Positions 17,993 to 26,284 of a stretch of DNA of 54,917 nt are shown piece after piece. A program made the position numbers and the translations under genes. Numbering within the stretch: position 1 is the first letter of the stretch; every line of letters starts with the position of its first letter. The notes below the pieces were generated by a model. It was not told where the DNA came from. It worked only from the letters and a program-made list of their open reading frames with translations, and made no database searches. The stretch lies in the NCBI GenBank assembly GCA_028284675.1, contig JANQRI010000031.1, forward strand, positions 1 to 54,917, read 5' to 3'. Source of the stretch: Gammaproteobacteria bacterium (lineage in GTDB: Bacteria > Pseudomonadota > Gammaproteobacteria > HTCC5015).

Positions 17993-19003
17993 TTATCGCT
18001 TATTGGCATCCCGCCACGCAGCTTCGGCTTTTAAAATGTCTTGCTTGGTCGCCTCTGCCGTTGCCCAGGATGTCCATGATATTTCCTGGGTTTTTAATTT
18101 TTGTAATATCCCATTGTTATCAACTTTGTATGCAATGAAATAGCCCTGTTTAAAAGCCGCCATGTCCAGTGCGATTTTGCTCAAATCTTCCTTTGCTATC
18201 TCAAGGCCATAATTTGCATATAGGTCATTGGCGAAAGCTTGTTTGTTAATATGCGCACTATTTACCATGGCTTGTCCTGTTAGCGTTTTCCCTAAGGCAA
18301 TATCTTTTGAGCTGCTGCGATTTAAAATTTTCTCAGCATCAGCAGAAGCGTCGGTTGTACTATGTGTTTTGCCGCTTAGATCAGGAAACGGGTTGGGTGA
18401 AACATCAGATTCGGTGAAATCGGGTATGCCGTCTTTGGTAATATCATAGCCCCCGGGGACTTTATCAATTTGCAGCCTTCCGTTTTCAATGCGGTTAGTA
18501 TAAGTAGTGTGTGGCAGGTGAGCGGAACGTGGCGTTTCGGATTTTTTGTCACCAATGATGCCATCAGATGCTGTAACAACGCTAAATCGAGGATGTTGTG
18601 GCAGTGGTTTATCGAATTGACTTGTTGAATCTGCTTTATTGCCGGCAGCAATATTGTAATGTGCACCTTTATTGAGGCCATTTTGCACGTATTGATTAAA
18701 AGCAATATCACTCTTGAAGTTTACTGCTAATGAAACATTAAAAAAAGTTTTTGAAAAATCCCGGTCAGATGATTTTTGAGCATATTGCTCTTGATGATTG
18801 AGTATATGAAGATTTACATTATATTCCGGCATTTGTATTTTTTCGTCGACTTCATGGCCGCTGCTCTCTATGATTGCTTCGGTAACTGCATCATGAGTGA
18901 CATCTGCTATCCCATCGCGATTGATATCAAGAACAGGTTCGTCTTTCCAGTCGCCATATACCACGACATGAGGGTTAAAATTTTTTGAGTCTATTTCACT
19001 CAT
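17993..19003 (-). CDS. Large hypothetical protein, possible degenerate subtilase-like
   Basis: ATG 19003 (MSEIDSK) is preferred over TTG 19018; it has GGGA upstream. The product has about 336 residues and no signal peptide. Two Asp-rich calcium-loop-like motifs are visible, DINRDGIAD and DITKDGIPD. VSLAVNFKSD...VQNGLNKGAHYNIAAGN resembles the part of S8 peptidases that carries the oxyanion-hole Asn, and THDAVTEAII could be a remnant of their HGxxVA helix. The usual GTSxAxP serine motif is not evident; LTGQAM is the nearest. So it may be an inactive relative or something unrelated. The gene itself looks real (long, protein-like); its function is unknown. Confidence 0.6.
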   Translation of the reverse strand: MSEIDSKNFNPHVVVYGDWKDEPVLDINRDGIADVTHDAVTEAIIESSGHEVDEKIQMPEYNVNLHILNHQEQYAQKSSDRDFSKTFFNVSLAVNFKSDIAFNQYVQNGLNKGAHYNIAAGNKADSTSQFDKPLPQHPRFSVVTASDGIIGDKKSETPRSAHLPHTTYTNRIENGRLQIDKVPGGYDITKDGIPDFTESDVSPNPFPDLSGKTHSTTDASADAEKILNRSSSKDIALGKTLTGQAMVNSAHINKQAFANDLYANYGLEIAKEDLSKIALDMAAFKQGYFIAYKVDNNGILQKLKTQEISWTSWATAEATKQDILKAEAAWRDANKR

Positions 19004-19093
19004 ATTGCTGGTTCCCAATGCTTATCTGCTGCCAAGAAGGGCATTTTATCAGCAAATTCTAAGGCAAAATATTGAGCAGAAGTTAGGCTAAAC

Positions 19094-19368
19094 TTAGGTA
19101 ATAGGATTTGCGAAAGCCCATTTTAGAGCACCGCGGCTTTTATATAAAATTGCTCGATAACCCCAATACTGTTCGCCGGCAGCTGGCATTTTCGGCGCGT
19201 TTTGCTGGTCGGCAGAAATGTTTCGTTTTCCGTTAACGGGGCCGCTGATTCTGCCGGGTGGTATATCCAAATCGCATGCAAGTTGATTCATGCTAATGCC
19301 TATAGAGTTCATAAACTCTTCGCGTAAGATTTCGCCAGGATGTGAATAGGATCAAATTTTTTAGCCAT
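19094..19368 (-). pseudogene. higA: Frameshifted HigA-type antitoxin remnant
   Basis: An ATG at 19366-19368 starts MAKKFDPIH, then the frame is lost: a CA duplication near 19341-19344 shifts reading. In the shifted frame it resumes as HPGEILREEFMNSIGISMNQL, PPGRIS and NGKRNISAD, the HTH core of HigA-type antitoxins. The C-terminal part (EQYWGYRAIL) also fits the family but is disturbed. This is a dead antitoxin gene just downstream of a dead HigB. Confidence 0.75.
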
Positions 19369-19383
19369 TATTACACCTCAAAC

Positions 19384-19580
19384 TTAGTGATAATCTACAA
19401 TTTCAACATCAAAGGCATCACCCTCCCTCCAAACGAAACAGATGCGCTATCGGTCGTTGATACGAATACTGTACTGGCCTTTATGGTTGCCTTTCAATGC
19501 TTCAAGCCTATTTCCAGGTGGAATTCTTAAATCTTGTAATTTTCGTACTTGATTTAAGTACAATAACTTACGTCAGGCGG
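19384..19580 (-). pseudogene. higB: HigB-type toxin remnant with in-frame amber stop
   Basis: Translation of the minus strand gives LRIPPGNRLEALKGNHKGQY, SIRINDR, stop, RICFVWREGDAFDVEIVDYH, stop. This is the C-terminal half of RelE/HigB toxins. The internal TAG (CTA at 19447-19449 on +) replaces the expected Trp codon TGG, and the N-terminal half is broken or missing. The end lies 16 bp before higA, the normal higBA order. Confidence 0.75.
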
Positions 19581-19611
19581 CGCGCTCAATTACTGTGCTA
19601 CTAAGTTTTTG

Positions 19612-19850
19612 ATTGGTATTGGAATAAAGTATTTATAACTATGCGTTGGGTAATAGACCAAGTCAAAAGCCCTTCTTTTGGGGGCAATTGGGGGATAATG
19701 GGAGACACTATTAAGATACAACCACATCTAATTTTCGAGGTTTGATGTTGATAAGTGACTAATTTTATTGATGTGTGTGAATGTGCTTCCGTTCCAGTCA
19801 AAATCTTCATCTGTGAGGTTCGAATCCCTTCTTCTCCGCCAAATAAATAA
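19612..19850 (+). other. Attachment-site-like remnant A with tRNA 3' end
   Basis: TATTGGAATAAAGTATTT (19617-19634) and GGGG-rich repeats around 19680-19706 (GGGGCAATTG, GGGGGATAATGGGAG) precede a tRNA-like 3' end at 19815-19841. The latter has the T-arm GAGGTTCGAATCCC and acceptor end TCTCCGCCA, as in Ser-type tRNAs. No 5' half of a tRNA is present. G-rich iterons beside a tRNA 3' end are what tyrosine integrases leave at attachment sites. A diverged copy lies at 23571-23659. Confidence 0.5.
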
Positions 19851-19998
19851 AGCCTCCTTATGTGGGCCTTTGGTTTAGATATCGAATCAGTAGGGTTTGA
19901 ACCCTCGATATAAGAAAGTGGTTCGACGACCGCCATGGAGGACGGAAGTGCAGAAAACGCATGGAGCAGTTCTCTGCCAAAATCATCGGGAACGAATT

Positions 19999-21360
19999 TT
20001 AGGTGTTTTTTTCGGCAGCCGGCTCGCTTTTTAGCCAATGATCCATCAATCTGGCGGCGACCAGGTCACCGGTGACGTTGATCGCTGTGCGGCTCATATC
20101 GAGGATGCGGTCGACGCTGATGATTAATGCCACACCATGCATGGGTACACCAATGGTTGTTAGTACCATTGCCAGAATCACGATGCCGACACCGGGCGTA
20201 GCCGGGGAGCCGATGGACGCACCGACCGCCATCAGCACTACCAGCGCCATGCCACCGAGACTGATATCGATGCCGAATACCTGGGCGAGAAAAAGAGCGG
20301 CAACGGCCTGGTACAAGGCAGTGCCATTCATATTGATCGTCGCCCCTAATGGGATGACAAACTGCGAAATTGACGGACGTATATGCAGATGGTCCTCGGC
20401 GGTTTTAATCGACAACGGCATTACCGCAGCTGAACTGGAGGTTGAAAATGCCAGCAGAACCACTTCGCGTATGGCTTTTATAAATGCGACCGGATGTTCA
20501 CGGGTAAAAACGGCCACGCTAATGATATACAACAAAAACAGACATAACAGTCCGAGCAACACTGTGCCGACGTAAACCGCCATGCCGAGCAGTACCTCCA
20601 GACCGACCTGGCTGGTCAGCCGCGCCATCAGTCCGAACACTGCGACCGGCGCCAGCAGCATTGCCCAGCGGACCACGGTCATGCACACCTGTTGCAGGGA
20701 GCCGAGCAGATCTAGTAACGGTTTGGCTTGCTCCACCGCCATTGACACCAGCGCAACGCCGACGATTGCGGAAAAAATCACCACCTGCAGCATTTCACCC
20801 TGGACCATCGAGTCCAACGGGTTGCCCGGTAGCAAACTCAATAGTTTGTCCGGGATATTGGAGAGGTTGGGCGTTTGTACTGCGTCCAGTGACTGTGGCA
20901 CAGTGCTGGCTTGAGCGCGTAGCAACTCCGGACTAAGAAATTTACCGGGTTCGATGATGCCGGCAATCCATAAGCCGAGAGCTGCCGCGATCGCGGTGGT
21001 CACGATAAAATATATAACCACTACCAGTCCCATGCGTCGCAGTTGTTCAATATTCTCGCTGGCGGCCAACCCGCGGATAATGGAGGCGAATACCAGAGGG
21101 ATCACGATCATTTGAATTGCGGCTAAAAACAACTGCCCGGGAAATGCCAGCCAGTTGCCGATCACCGCGCCGGTAGCGGGTTCGACCCAGCCGACGGACG
21201 GACTCAGCAGCAGGCCGGTGAGTAAACCGGCGAACATTGCCAGTAACACTTGCAGCCACAGGCGGCCTTCCACGAGGCGAGACAGGGAGTGGCTTAAATA
21301 TTTCAGTGAGCGCGGGTGTAAAGCGTCCAGTGTGGACAACAACTTTAGATTGTTGGACAT
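19999..21360 (-). CDS. Dicarboxylate/amino acid:cation symporter (DAACS, GltP/DctA type)
   Basis: The 453-residue membrane protein has the GltPh-type layout of eight membrane helices and two re-entrant loops. Motifs: FSTSSSAAVMP (serine-rich hairpin 1), GATINMNGTALYQ (cation site), ASIGSPATPGVG (hairpin 2) and DRILDMSRTAINVTGD (substrate site). It imports dicarboxylates or acidic/neutral amino acids with Na+ or H+. The Arg in MSRT, where related carriers bind a side-chain carboxylate, favours an acidic substrate; that is a family-based inference. It stands alone between attachment-like remnants. Confidence 0.92.
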   Translation of the reverse strand: MSNNLKLLSTLDALHPRSLKYLSHSLSRLVEGRLWLQVLLAMFAGLLTGLLLSPSVGWVEPATGAVIGNWLAFPGQLFLAAIQMIVIPLVFASIIRGLAASENIEQLRRMGLVVVIYFIVTTAIAAALGLWIAGIIEPGKFLSPELLRAQASTVPQSLDAVQTPNLSNIPDKLLSLLPGNPLDSMVQGEMLQVVIFSAIVGVALVSMAVEQAKPLLDLLGSLQQVCMTVVRWAMLLAPVAVFGLMARLTSQVGLEVLLGMAVYVGTVLLGLLCLFLLYIISVAVFTREHPVAFIKAIREVVLLAFSTSSSAAVMPLSIKTAEDHLHIRPSISQFVIPLGATINMNGTALYQAVAALFLAQVFGIDISLGGMALVVLMAVGASIGSPATPGVGIVILAMVLTTIGVPMHGVALIISVDRILDMSRTAINVTGDLVAARLMDHWLKSEPAAEKNT

Positions 21361-21647
21361 TGTTTTAAATGAGCTGTGTTCGGTTGCATGAGAAATTTTT
21401 CCAAATCATTAAACCCCTATACTGATCGATGTTAAGCATAGCGATCATGACTTGGGTCAATAAAGAGTCGCCGGATAATCCGCTATATTAATCAAAAGGT
21501 CGAATTGGATTTGCTGTATTGGATGCACTGAGCAGGAAAACATTGGCGACGATGTTATTGGTCTGAGTGTTCAACTATCAGTTGATTGCCAGAACAGGTA
21601 CGCGCCTATAAAAATGTTAGTGTGGTTTTTTGCCAATTTAATAGAGC
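21361..21647. other. 287-bp spacer between two symporter genes
   Basis: It holds the promoter region of the DAACS gene to the left. I see no gene, strong hairpin or repeat in it. Confidence 0.4.
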
Positions 21648-23228
21648 CTATTCGATGGCGGTCCGGATGTTTGCGTAATTGATTAACTTGTCTTTTAAAC
21701 GTTGTGAGTAAGTAATAAAGTTGGTCAGCGCACCGGCGTCACGCCGGCCGGGGTCGACCAGCAGAGACAGTAGATCTTTATGTGCATCGTCCAAATGGAT
21801 TTGCATTTCCTTGGAGGCTTTCGGGATATCGAACGGTTTATCAGCGGCCAGGCTTTCGTTAAGAGTGCCGAACAAAACCAAAGTCTGGCTGGATAGTTCT
21901 CTGATCAACAGCAGAATATCGCTCTTTAATTCAATAAAGTGATCTGACATGACTTTTTTGGTGTTAAACAGGTCTTTAATCGAATCGTGAATTTGAAAAA
22001 GATAGTCGAGTTGATTAATCAGCCGGATCAATTTGCGGGAGTTGGTTTCATCATGAACCTGGGTAACCACTTTGGAAAAATACGCCATGTATTCTTTTTT
22101 TATGAAGTCCACATAGTCAATGCGTTTGCCGGCTGCATCAGATACGCCTCGGTAATTGGTCTCTATGCTCAATGTCACTAGGTTATAGTTCTCCTGTAAA
22201 AAGTTCAGCAGCCGGTTTGATTCGTTTTCCAAAGATTTTTTGATCGAATCAAAATTCATTTCTTCATTTAAAACGGGAATAGCCAACCGTTCAAAATCCA
22301 TTTTGCCTTCACCCAAAAACAGATCAACGACACGGGTAAACGGCCCGATAAGTAATATAAAAACGAGGCTGGTTGCCACATTGAATACCAGATGTATATT
22401 CGCCAGCGCGATTGCGGGTTCCATGTTTAGCGTGCTGAGTTTATTCCCGAATGCGAGTAAAAAAGGCAAAAATATCAAGACACCGCCCAAATTGAATAAA
22501 AAATGGCTCATTGCAGTTTTTTTTGCAGCGATATCCATATTAAACATCGCGATCATGGCGGTTGCCGTAGTGCCGATATTGGCGCCCATGATCAGTAGTA
22601 CGGCGTTTTCCAGTCCCAGCAATCCCTGCTGTGTGAAAATAATCGCCAGACCGGTTGTGACTGAACTGGATTGCACTGCTGCGGTAAACAAACAACCTGC
22701 CAAAATCGCGTAGATCGGGTTCTGAGGTTGCGTTAATAACTCGATCAATGTTGTATTGCTCTGCAGAGGCTGCAAGGAAGATGAGATAAGATTCAGGCTA
22801 AAGAACACAAATCCGAAATAAAATATCGCTTTGCCAAAAACCGAGAAGCGGGTTCTGATCAGCGATAATGCAAAACCCAGAATAATAATGACAGGCGCGA
22901 AAGCGGTCAGTTTAAACGCAACCAATTGGGCCGTTACGGTGGTGCCGATATTGGAACCGAAAATAATGCCAACGCTGTTTTTAAATGACAGCACACCGGC
23001 ATTAACCAGGCTGATAGTGATCACCGATGTCGCTGAACTGGACTGAATGACTGCGGTCACTACCGCGCCGATCAAAACGCCGATGACCGGAATTTTGGTA
23101 GCACGGCTCAACGATTTTCGGAACCGTTCACCGGTGATGGCTTCGATTTCTTTGGAAAAATTCTCCAGACCGAAGACAAACAGGATAATAGCTGTGAGGC
23201 CGGCCATTAAGATTTGAATATTTTCCAC
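21648..23228 (-). CDS. Na+/phosphate cotransporter (NptA/PNaS family) with PhoU-like tail
   Basis: The 526-residue protein has two inverted transport repeats, each with the Q-S-S-S signature: VIQSSSATSVITIS near residue 62 and AVQSSSVTTGLAII near residue 185, each followed by a GSNIGTT or GANIGTT loop. The last 200 residues are soluble, helical and PhoU-like. Such proteins move phosphate with Na+, in or out. It lies upstream of the DAACS gene on the same strand, 287 bp away, so is probably transcribed separately. Confidence 0.92.
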   Translation of the reverse strand: MENIQILMAGLTAIILFVFGLENFSKEIEAITGERFRKSLSRATKIPVIGVLIGAVVTAVIQSSSATSVITISLVNAGVLSFKNSVGIIFGSNIGTTVTAQLVAFKLTAFAPVIIILGFALSLIRTRFSVFGKAIFYFGFVFFSLNLISSSLQPLQSNTTLIELLTQPQNPIYAILAGCLFTAAVQSSSVTTGLAIIFTQQGLLGLENAVLLIMGANIGTTATAMIAMFNMDIAAKKTAMSHFLFNLGGVLIFLPFLLAFGNKLSTLNMEPAIALANIHLVFNVATSLVFILLIGPFTRVVDLFLGEGKMDFERLAIPVLNEEMNFDSIKKSLENESNRLLNFLQENYNLVTLSIETNYRGVSDAAGKRIDYVDFIKKEYMAYFSKVVTQVHDETNSRKLIRLINQLDYLFQIHDSIKDLFNTKKVMSDHFIELKSDILLLIRELSSQTLVLFGTLNESLAADKPFDIPKASKEMQIHLDDAHKDLLSLLVDPGRRDAGALTNFITYSQRLKDKLINYANIRTAIE

Positions 23229-23384
23229 CGCGACAAACCTTTTTAAACAGATTAACAGTCGTGTTGTTGGACAGGAGACGCTCGTCAGAAAAAATCAGGC
23301 CGCCGGAGCGGTTGCGTCATTCTCAGACTGTAGCACGCTTGAATCCGAGCGTGTATCGAAATCATTTGAATATTGATTAAGCCG

Positions 23385-23567
23385 CTATATCTGCGACCGG
23401 ATAAAAGCGGTAGCCATCTGCCAGTTTGCCGACGGGCAGGTCACGCCGCCATAATTAGTGAAAAACGGGTGCTGATCGTCACCGTACCAATTGTCGCGTT
23501 GATAAGCATGTTCAGAATATTTATATAAGGTAAGCGAGAAGTTGCATGAGTCAGGAAATTTGTAGTT
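23385..23567 (-). pseudogene. Truncated C-terminal gene fragment, family unknown
   Basis: About 60 codons are open on the minus strand up to a TAG at 23385-23387 and have no start codon. The sequence is strongly protein-like, with many aromatic residues and turns: YQRDNWYGDDQHPFF, NYGGVTCPSANWQ, TAFIRSQI. Its upstream end meets the attachment-like remnant at 23571, so insertion or deletion there probably removed the rest. I do not recognise the family. Confidence 0.45.
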
Positions 23568-23570
23568 TTA

Positions 23571-23659
23571 TATTGGAATAAGGTATTTTTATATTTTAGG
23601 GATAATATGAGACATACCCAGACATAATCTCATCAGGGTTCGAACCTTGCTCTCCGTCA
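23571..23659 (+). other. Attachment-site-like remnant B with tRNA 3' end
   Basis: TATTGGAATAAGGTATTT (23571-23588), AGGGATAATATGAGAC and a tRNA-like end at 23634-23659 (GGGTTCGAACC then CTCTCCGTCA) repeat the order found at 19612-19850. The CCA end is mutated to TCA. There is no 5' tRNA half. Confidence 0.5.
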
Positions 23660-23667
23660 ATTATGTA

Positions 23668-23699
23668 AAAACCCCGCTTTATACGGGTTTTATATTTAT
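23668..23699 (+). terminator. Intrinsic terminator behind tRNA-like remnant B
   Basis: AAAACCCCG-CTTTATA-CGGGTTTT with T-rich TATATTTATTT after it. It probably ended the original tRNA transcript. Confidence 0.6.
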
Positions 23700-23891
23700 T
23701 TCGTTGAGCAGAGCAACCAGCTAGCTGATTAGGCTGGTAATTTCGTGCCGGCCACAATCTGATCACCAGGGATGGTTTGAATTAATCCCTTTCTCAAACA
23801 ATAACTTAAATGGGTCAGCCCCAAACAGCATTGGAGGTTTTCTTTGCTGTTATGAGTGAAAATACCATCATAGGAAATTTCTATTAAAATG

Positions 23892-23912
23892 ATAAAAACA
23901 ATCGATTTTTAT
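23892..23912 (+). promoter_or_regulatory. Inverted repeat in the katG promoter region
   Basis: ATAAAAA-CAATCGA-TTTTTAT is a perfect 7-7-7 palindrome about 90 bases before katG, and a TACAAT -10 candidate lies at about 23930. It may bind a regulator; it does not clearly match OxyR or Fur sites. Confidence 0.35.
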
Positions 23913-23998
23913 TATTAATGGCGAGTTACTACAATGCAAGAAATGTTAAGTAATTTGATGAGAGTGAACCATTATAAATGTAGCCCGAGGGAATAGTC

Positions 23999-26194
23999 AT
24001 GAATGATAAAAACGGTGATATCAATAAATGTCCTGTTATGGGGCACGGCTCTACAGTCGGAAGTAACGCAAACCAACATTGGTGGCCTAATCAGTTAAAC
24101 GTCAAAGTATTACATCAAAATACGGCTGAAGGTAATCTAATGGGCCAGGATTTTAACTATGCAGAAGCATTTAAAAGTCTTGACCTTGAAGCATTAAGAC
24201 AAGATCTTTATGCATTAATGACGGATTCACAAGATTGGTGGCCTGCCGATTATGGGCATTATGGCCCACTTTTTATTCGTATGGCCTGGCATAGCGCGGG
24301 GACTTATCGTGTTGGTGACGGTCGCGGCGGTGCGGGCTCAGGTAGTCAGCGTTTCGCGCCGCTGAACAGTTGGCCTGATAACGGCAACCTTGATAAAGCG
24401 CGCCGGTTATTATGGCCAATAAAGCAAAAGTACGGCAAAAAAATCTCATGGGCTGATTTAATGATTTTGGCAGGCAACTGCGCTTTAGAATCAATGGGTT
24501 TTAAAACCATGGGTTTTGCAGGTGGCCGTGAAGATATTTGGGAGCCTGAAGATGATATTTACTGGGGGCCCGAAACGGAATGGTTGGGTGATGAGCGCTA
24601 TAGTGGAGACTGTGAACTTGAAGGTGATTTGGCCGCTGTTCAGATGGGACTTATCTACGTTAACCCGGAAGGACCGAATGGTAACCCGGATCCTTTGGCC
24701 TCTGCGCGCGATATTCGTGAAACGTTTGCTCGTATGGCGATGAATGACGAAGAAACAGTCGCCCTGGTTGCCGGTGGCCATACGTTTGGTAAAGCTCACG
24801 GTATCGGTGATCCTGAAAAATATGTAGGTCCTGCGCCTGAAGGGGCAGGTATTGAAGAGCAAGGCCTGGGTTGGACTAACACATTGGGCAGTGGTAACGG
24901 TGTTAATACTATTACCAGTGGTATTGAAGGTGCATGGACAACCAACCCTATTAAGTGGGATAACGATTACTTTGATATTCTTTTCGGTTATGAATGGGAA
25001 TTAACCAAGAGTGGTGCCGGCGCACACCAATGGGTGCCGACTGATCCGGCTGCGGCTAGTACGGTGCCTGATGCACATGATGCTTCAAAAACTCATGCAC
25101 CAATGATGACGACAGCTGACCTTGCACTACGCGCTGACCCTGTTTACGAAAAAATATCACGGCGCTTTCATAAGGGTCCGGAAGCATTTGCGCAGGCGTT
25201 TGCGAAGGCATGGTACAAACTGACGCACCGGGATATGGGGCCTTATGCACGTGGATTGGGTTCATTGGTTCCTGCCGAGCCTGAGTTGTGGCAAGACCCT
25301 GTTCCAGACGTCGATCATGAATTAGTTAATGAGCAGGATGTTGCCGGTTTAAAGGCCAAAGTTCTTGAGTCGGGTCTGTCTGTTTCTAAACTGGTTGCAA
25401 CCGCCTTTGCATCAGCGGCGACATTCCGGGGTTCTGATATGCGTGGCGGTGCAAATGGTGCACGTATTCGTTTGGCGCCACAGAAAGACTGGCAAGTAAA
25501 CAACCCGGTGCAGCTTGCGGAAGTATTAAGTGTGCTTGAAGTCATTCAACGTGACTTTAACAATGCGCAAGCAGGCAATAAAAAAGTGTCTTTGGCTGAT
25601 TTGATTGTGCTTGCGGGCAGTGCCGCTATTGAACATGCTGCCAGGCAAGCGGGTAGCGATATAACTGTGCCGTTTACACCGGGCAGGACAGATGCATCGC
25701 AAGAGCAAACTGATGTTGAATCTATTGCAGTGCTCGAACCAAAAGCCGATGGTTTCAGAAACTATCGGGCAAAGGGCCTAAGCAGATCAACAGCTGATTT
25801 ATTACTTGATCGCGCCCAATTGTTAACACTGACAGCCCCGGAGATGACAGTGTTATTGGGAGGAATGCGTGCACTCAATGCGAATTTTGACCAATCCGCT
25901 CATGGTGTTTTTACCGATAAGCCGGGAGTCTTAACCAATGATTTTTTTGTTAACTTATTGGATATGAATACCCAGTGGAAAGCAATTTCGCAACATACGT
26001 ATGAAGGCCGTGATAGAAAAACAGGTGAAGTTAAATTTACTGCGACTGAAGCTGATTTGGTTTTTGGTTCAAACTCGATACTTCGGGCAATAGTTGAAGT
26101 ATATGCAGCAGATGATGCCAATGACAAGTTTATTAACGACTTTGTTGCAGTATGGGTTAAGCTGATGAATCTTGACAGGTTTGATTTGGCTTAA
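23999..26194 (+). CDS. katG: Catalase-peroxidase KatG
   Basis: The 731-residue protein is full length for the family. The distal haem site is IRMAWHSAGTYR (Arg 94, Trp 97, His 98). LIYVNPEGPNG supplies the Tyr of the Met-Tyr-Trp adduct and VAGGHTFGKAHG the proximal His. Two peroxidase-like halves are present. It removes hydrogen peroxide in the cytoplasm. No signal peptide is seen. It is a single-gene unit with a strong terminator directly after it. Confidence 0.97.
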   Translation: MNDKNGDINKCPVMGHGSTVGSNANQHWWPNQLNVKVLHQNTAEGNLMGQDFNYAEAFKSLDLEALRQDLYALMTDSQDWWPADYGHYGPLFIRMAWHSAGTYRVGDGRGGAGSGSQRFAPLNSWPDNGNLDKARRLLWPIKQKYGKKISWADLMILAGNCALESMGFKTMGFAGGREDIWEPEDDIYWGPETEWLGDERYSGDCELEGDLAAVQMGLIYVNPEGPNGNPDPLASARDIRETFARMAMNDEETVALVAGGHTFGKAHGIGDPEKYVGPAPEGAGIEEQGLGWTNTLGSGNGVNTITSGIEGAWTTNPIKWDNDYFDILFGYEWELTKSGAGAHQWVPTDPAAASTVPDAHDASKTHAPMMTTADLALRADPVYEKISRRFHKGPEAFAQAFAKAWYKLTHRDMGPYARGLGSLVPAEPELWQDPVPDVDHELVNEQDVAGLKAKVLESGLSVSKLVATAFASAATFRGSDMRGGANGARIRLAPQKDWQVNNPVQLAEVLSVLEVIQRDFNNAQAGNKKVSLADLIVLAGSAAIEHAARQAGSDITVPFTPGRTDASQEQTDVESIAVLEPKADGFRNYRAKGLSRSTADLLLDRAQLLTLTAPEMTVLLGGMRALNANFDQSAHGVFTDKPGVLTNDFFVNLLDMNTQWKAISQHTYEGRDRKTGEVKFTATEADLVFGSNSILRAIVEVYAADDANDKFINDFVAVWVKLMNLDRFDLA

Positions 26195-26220
26195 GCGTAA
26201 ATAAACTCTGAAATAGTTAA

Positions 26221-26258
26221 AGCAGCGTTTCAATTGTTATTGAAACGCTGCTTTTTCT
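26221..26258 (+). terminator. Strong intrinsic terminator of katG
   Basis: AGCAGCGTTTCAA pairs perfectly with TTGAAACGCTGCT over a 6-base loop, followed by TTTTCTTT. The stem is symmetrical enough to act weakly for dabA from the other side. Confidence 0.92.
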
Positions 26259-26284
26259 TTAATGCATTAGCTCCAGGCTACGTA

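Larger units (their letters stand above)
23229..23998. other. 770-bp gap with gene fragment, attachment-like remnant and katG promoter
   Basis: From left to right it holds a truncated minus-strand reading frame (23385-23567), an attachment-like remnant with a tRNA 3' end (23571-23659), an intrinsic terminator (23668-23699) and the katG leader (about 23890-23998). Confidence 0.6.

Noticed and set aside
17797..18009. 70-codon minus-strand ORF
   Set aside because: Low-complexity and overlapping the end of the pseudo-subtilase-like gene, with no ribosome site.
19601..20038. 145-codon minus-strand ORF
   Set aside because: It runs over the attachment-like remnant and the DAACS gene end; its GGEEGIRT stretch is the antisense of the tRNA-like end, a well-known false protein.
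23634..23659. Functional tRNA gene
   Set aside because: Only the T-arm and 3' acceptor half are present, with CCA mutated to TCA; the same is true of the copy at 19815-19841 except that its CCA end is intact.
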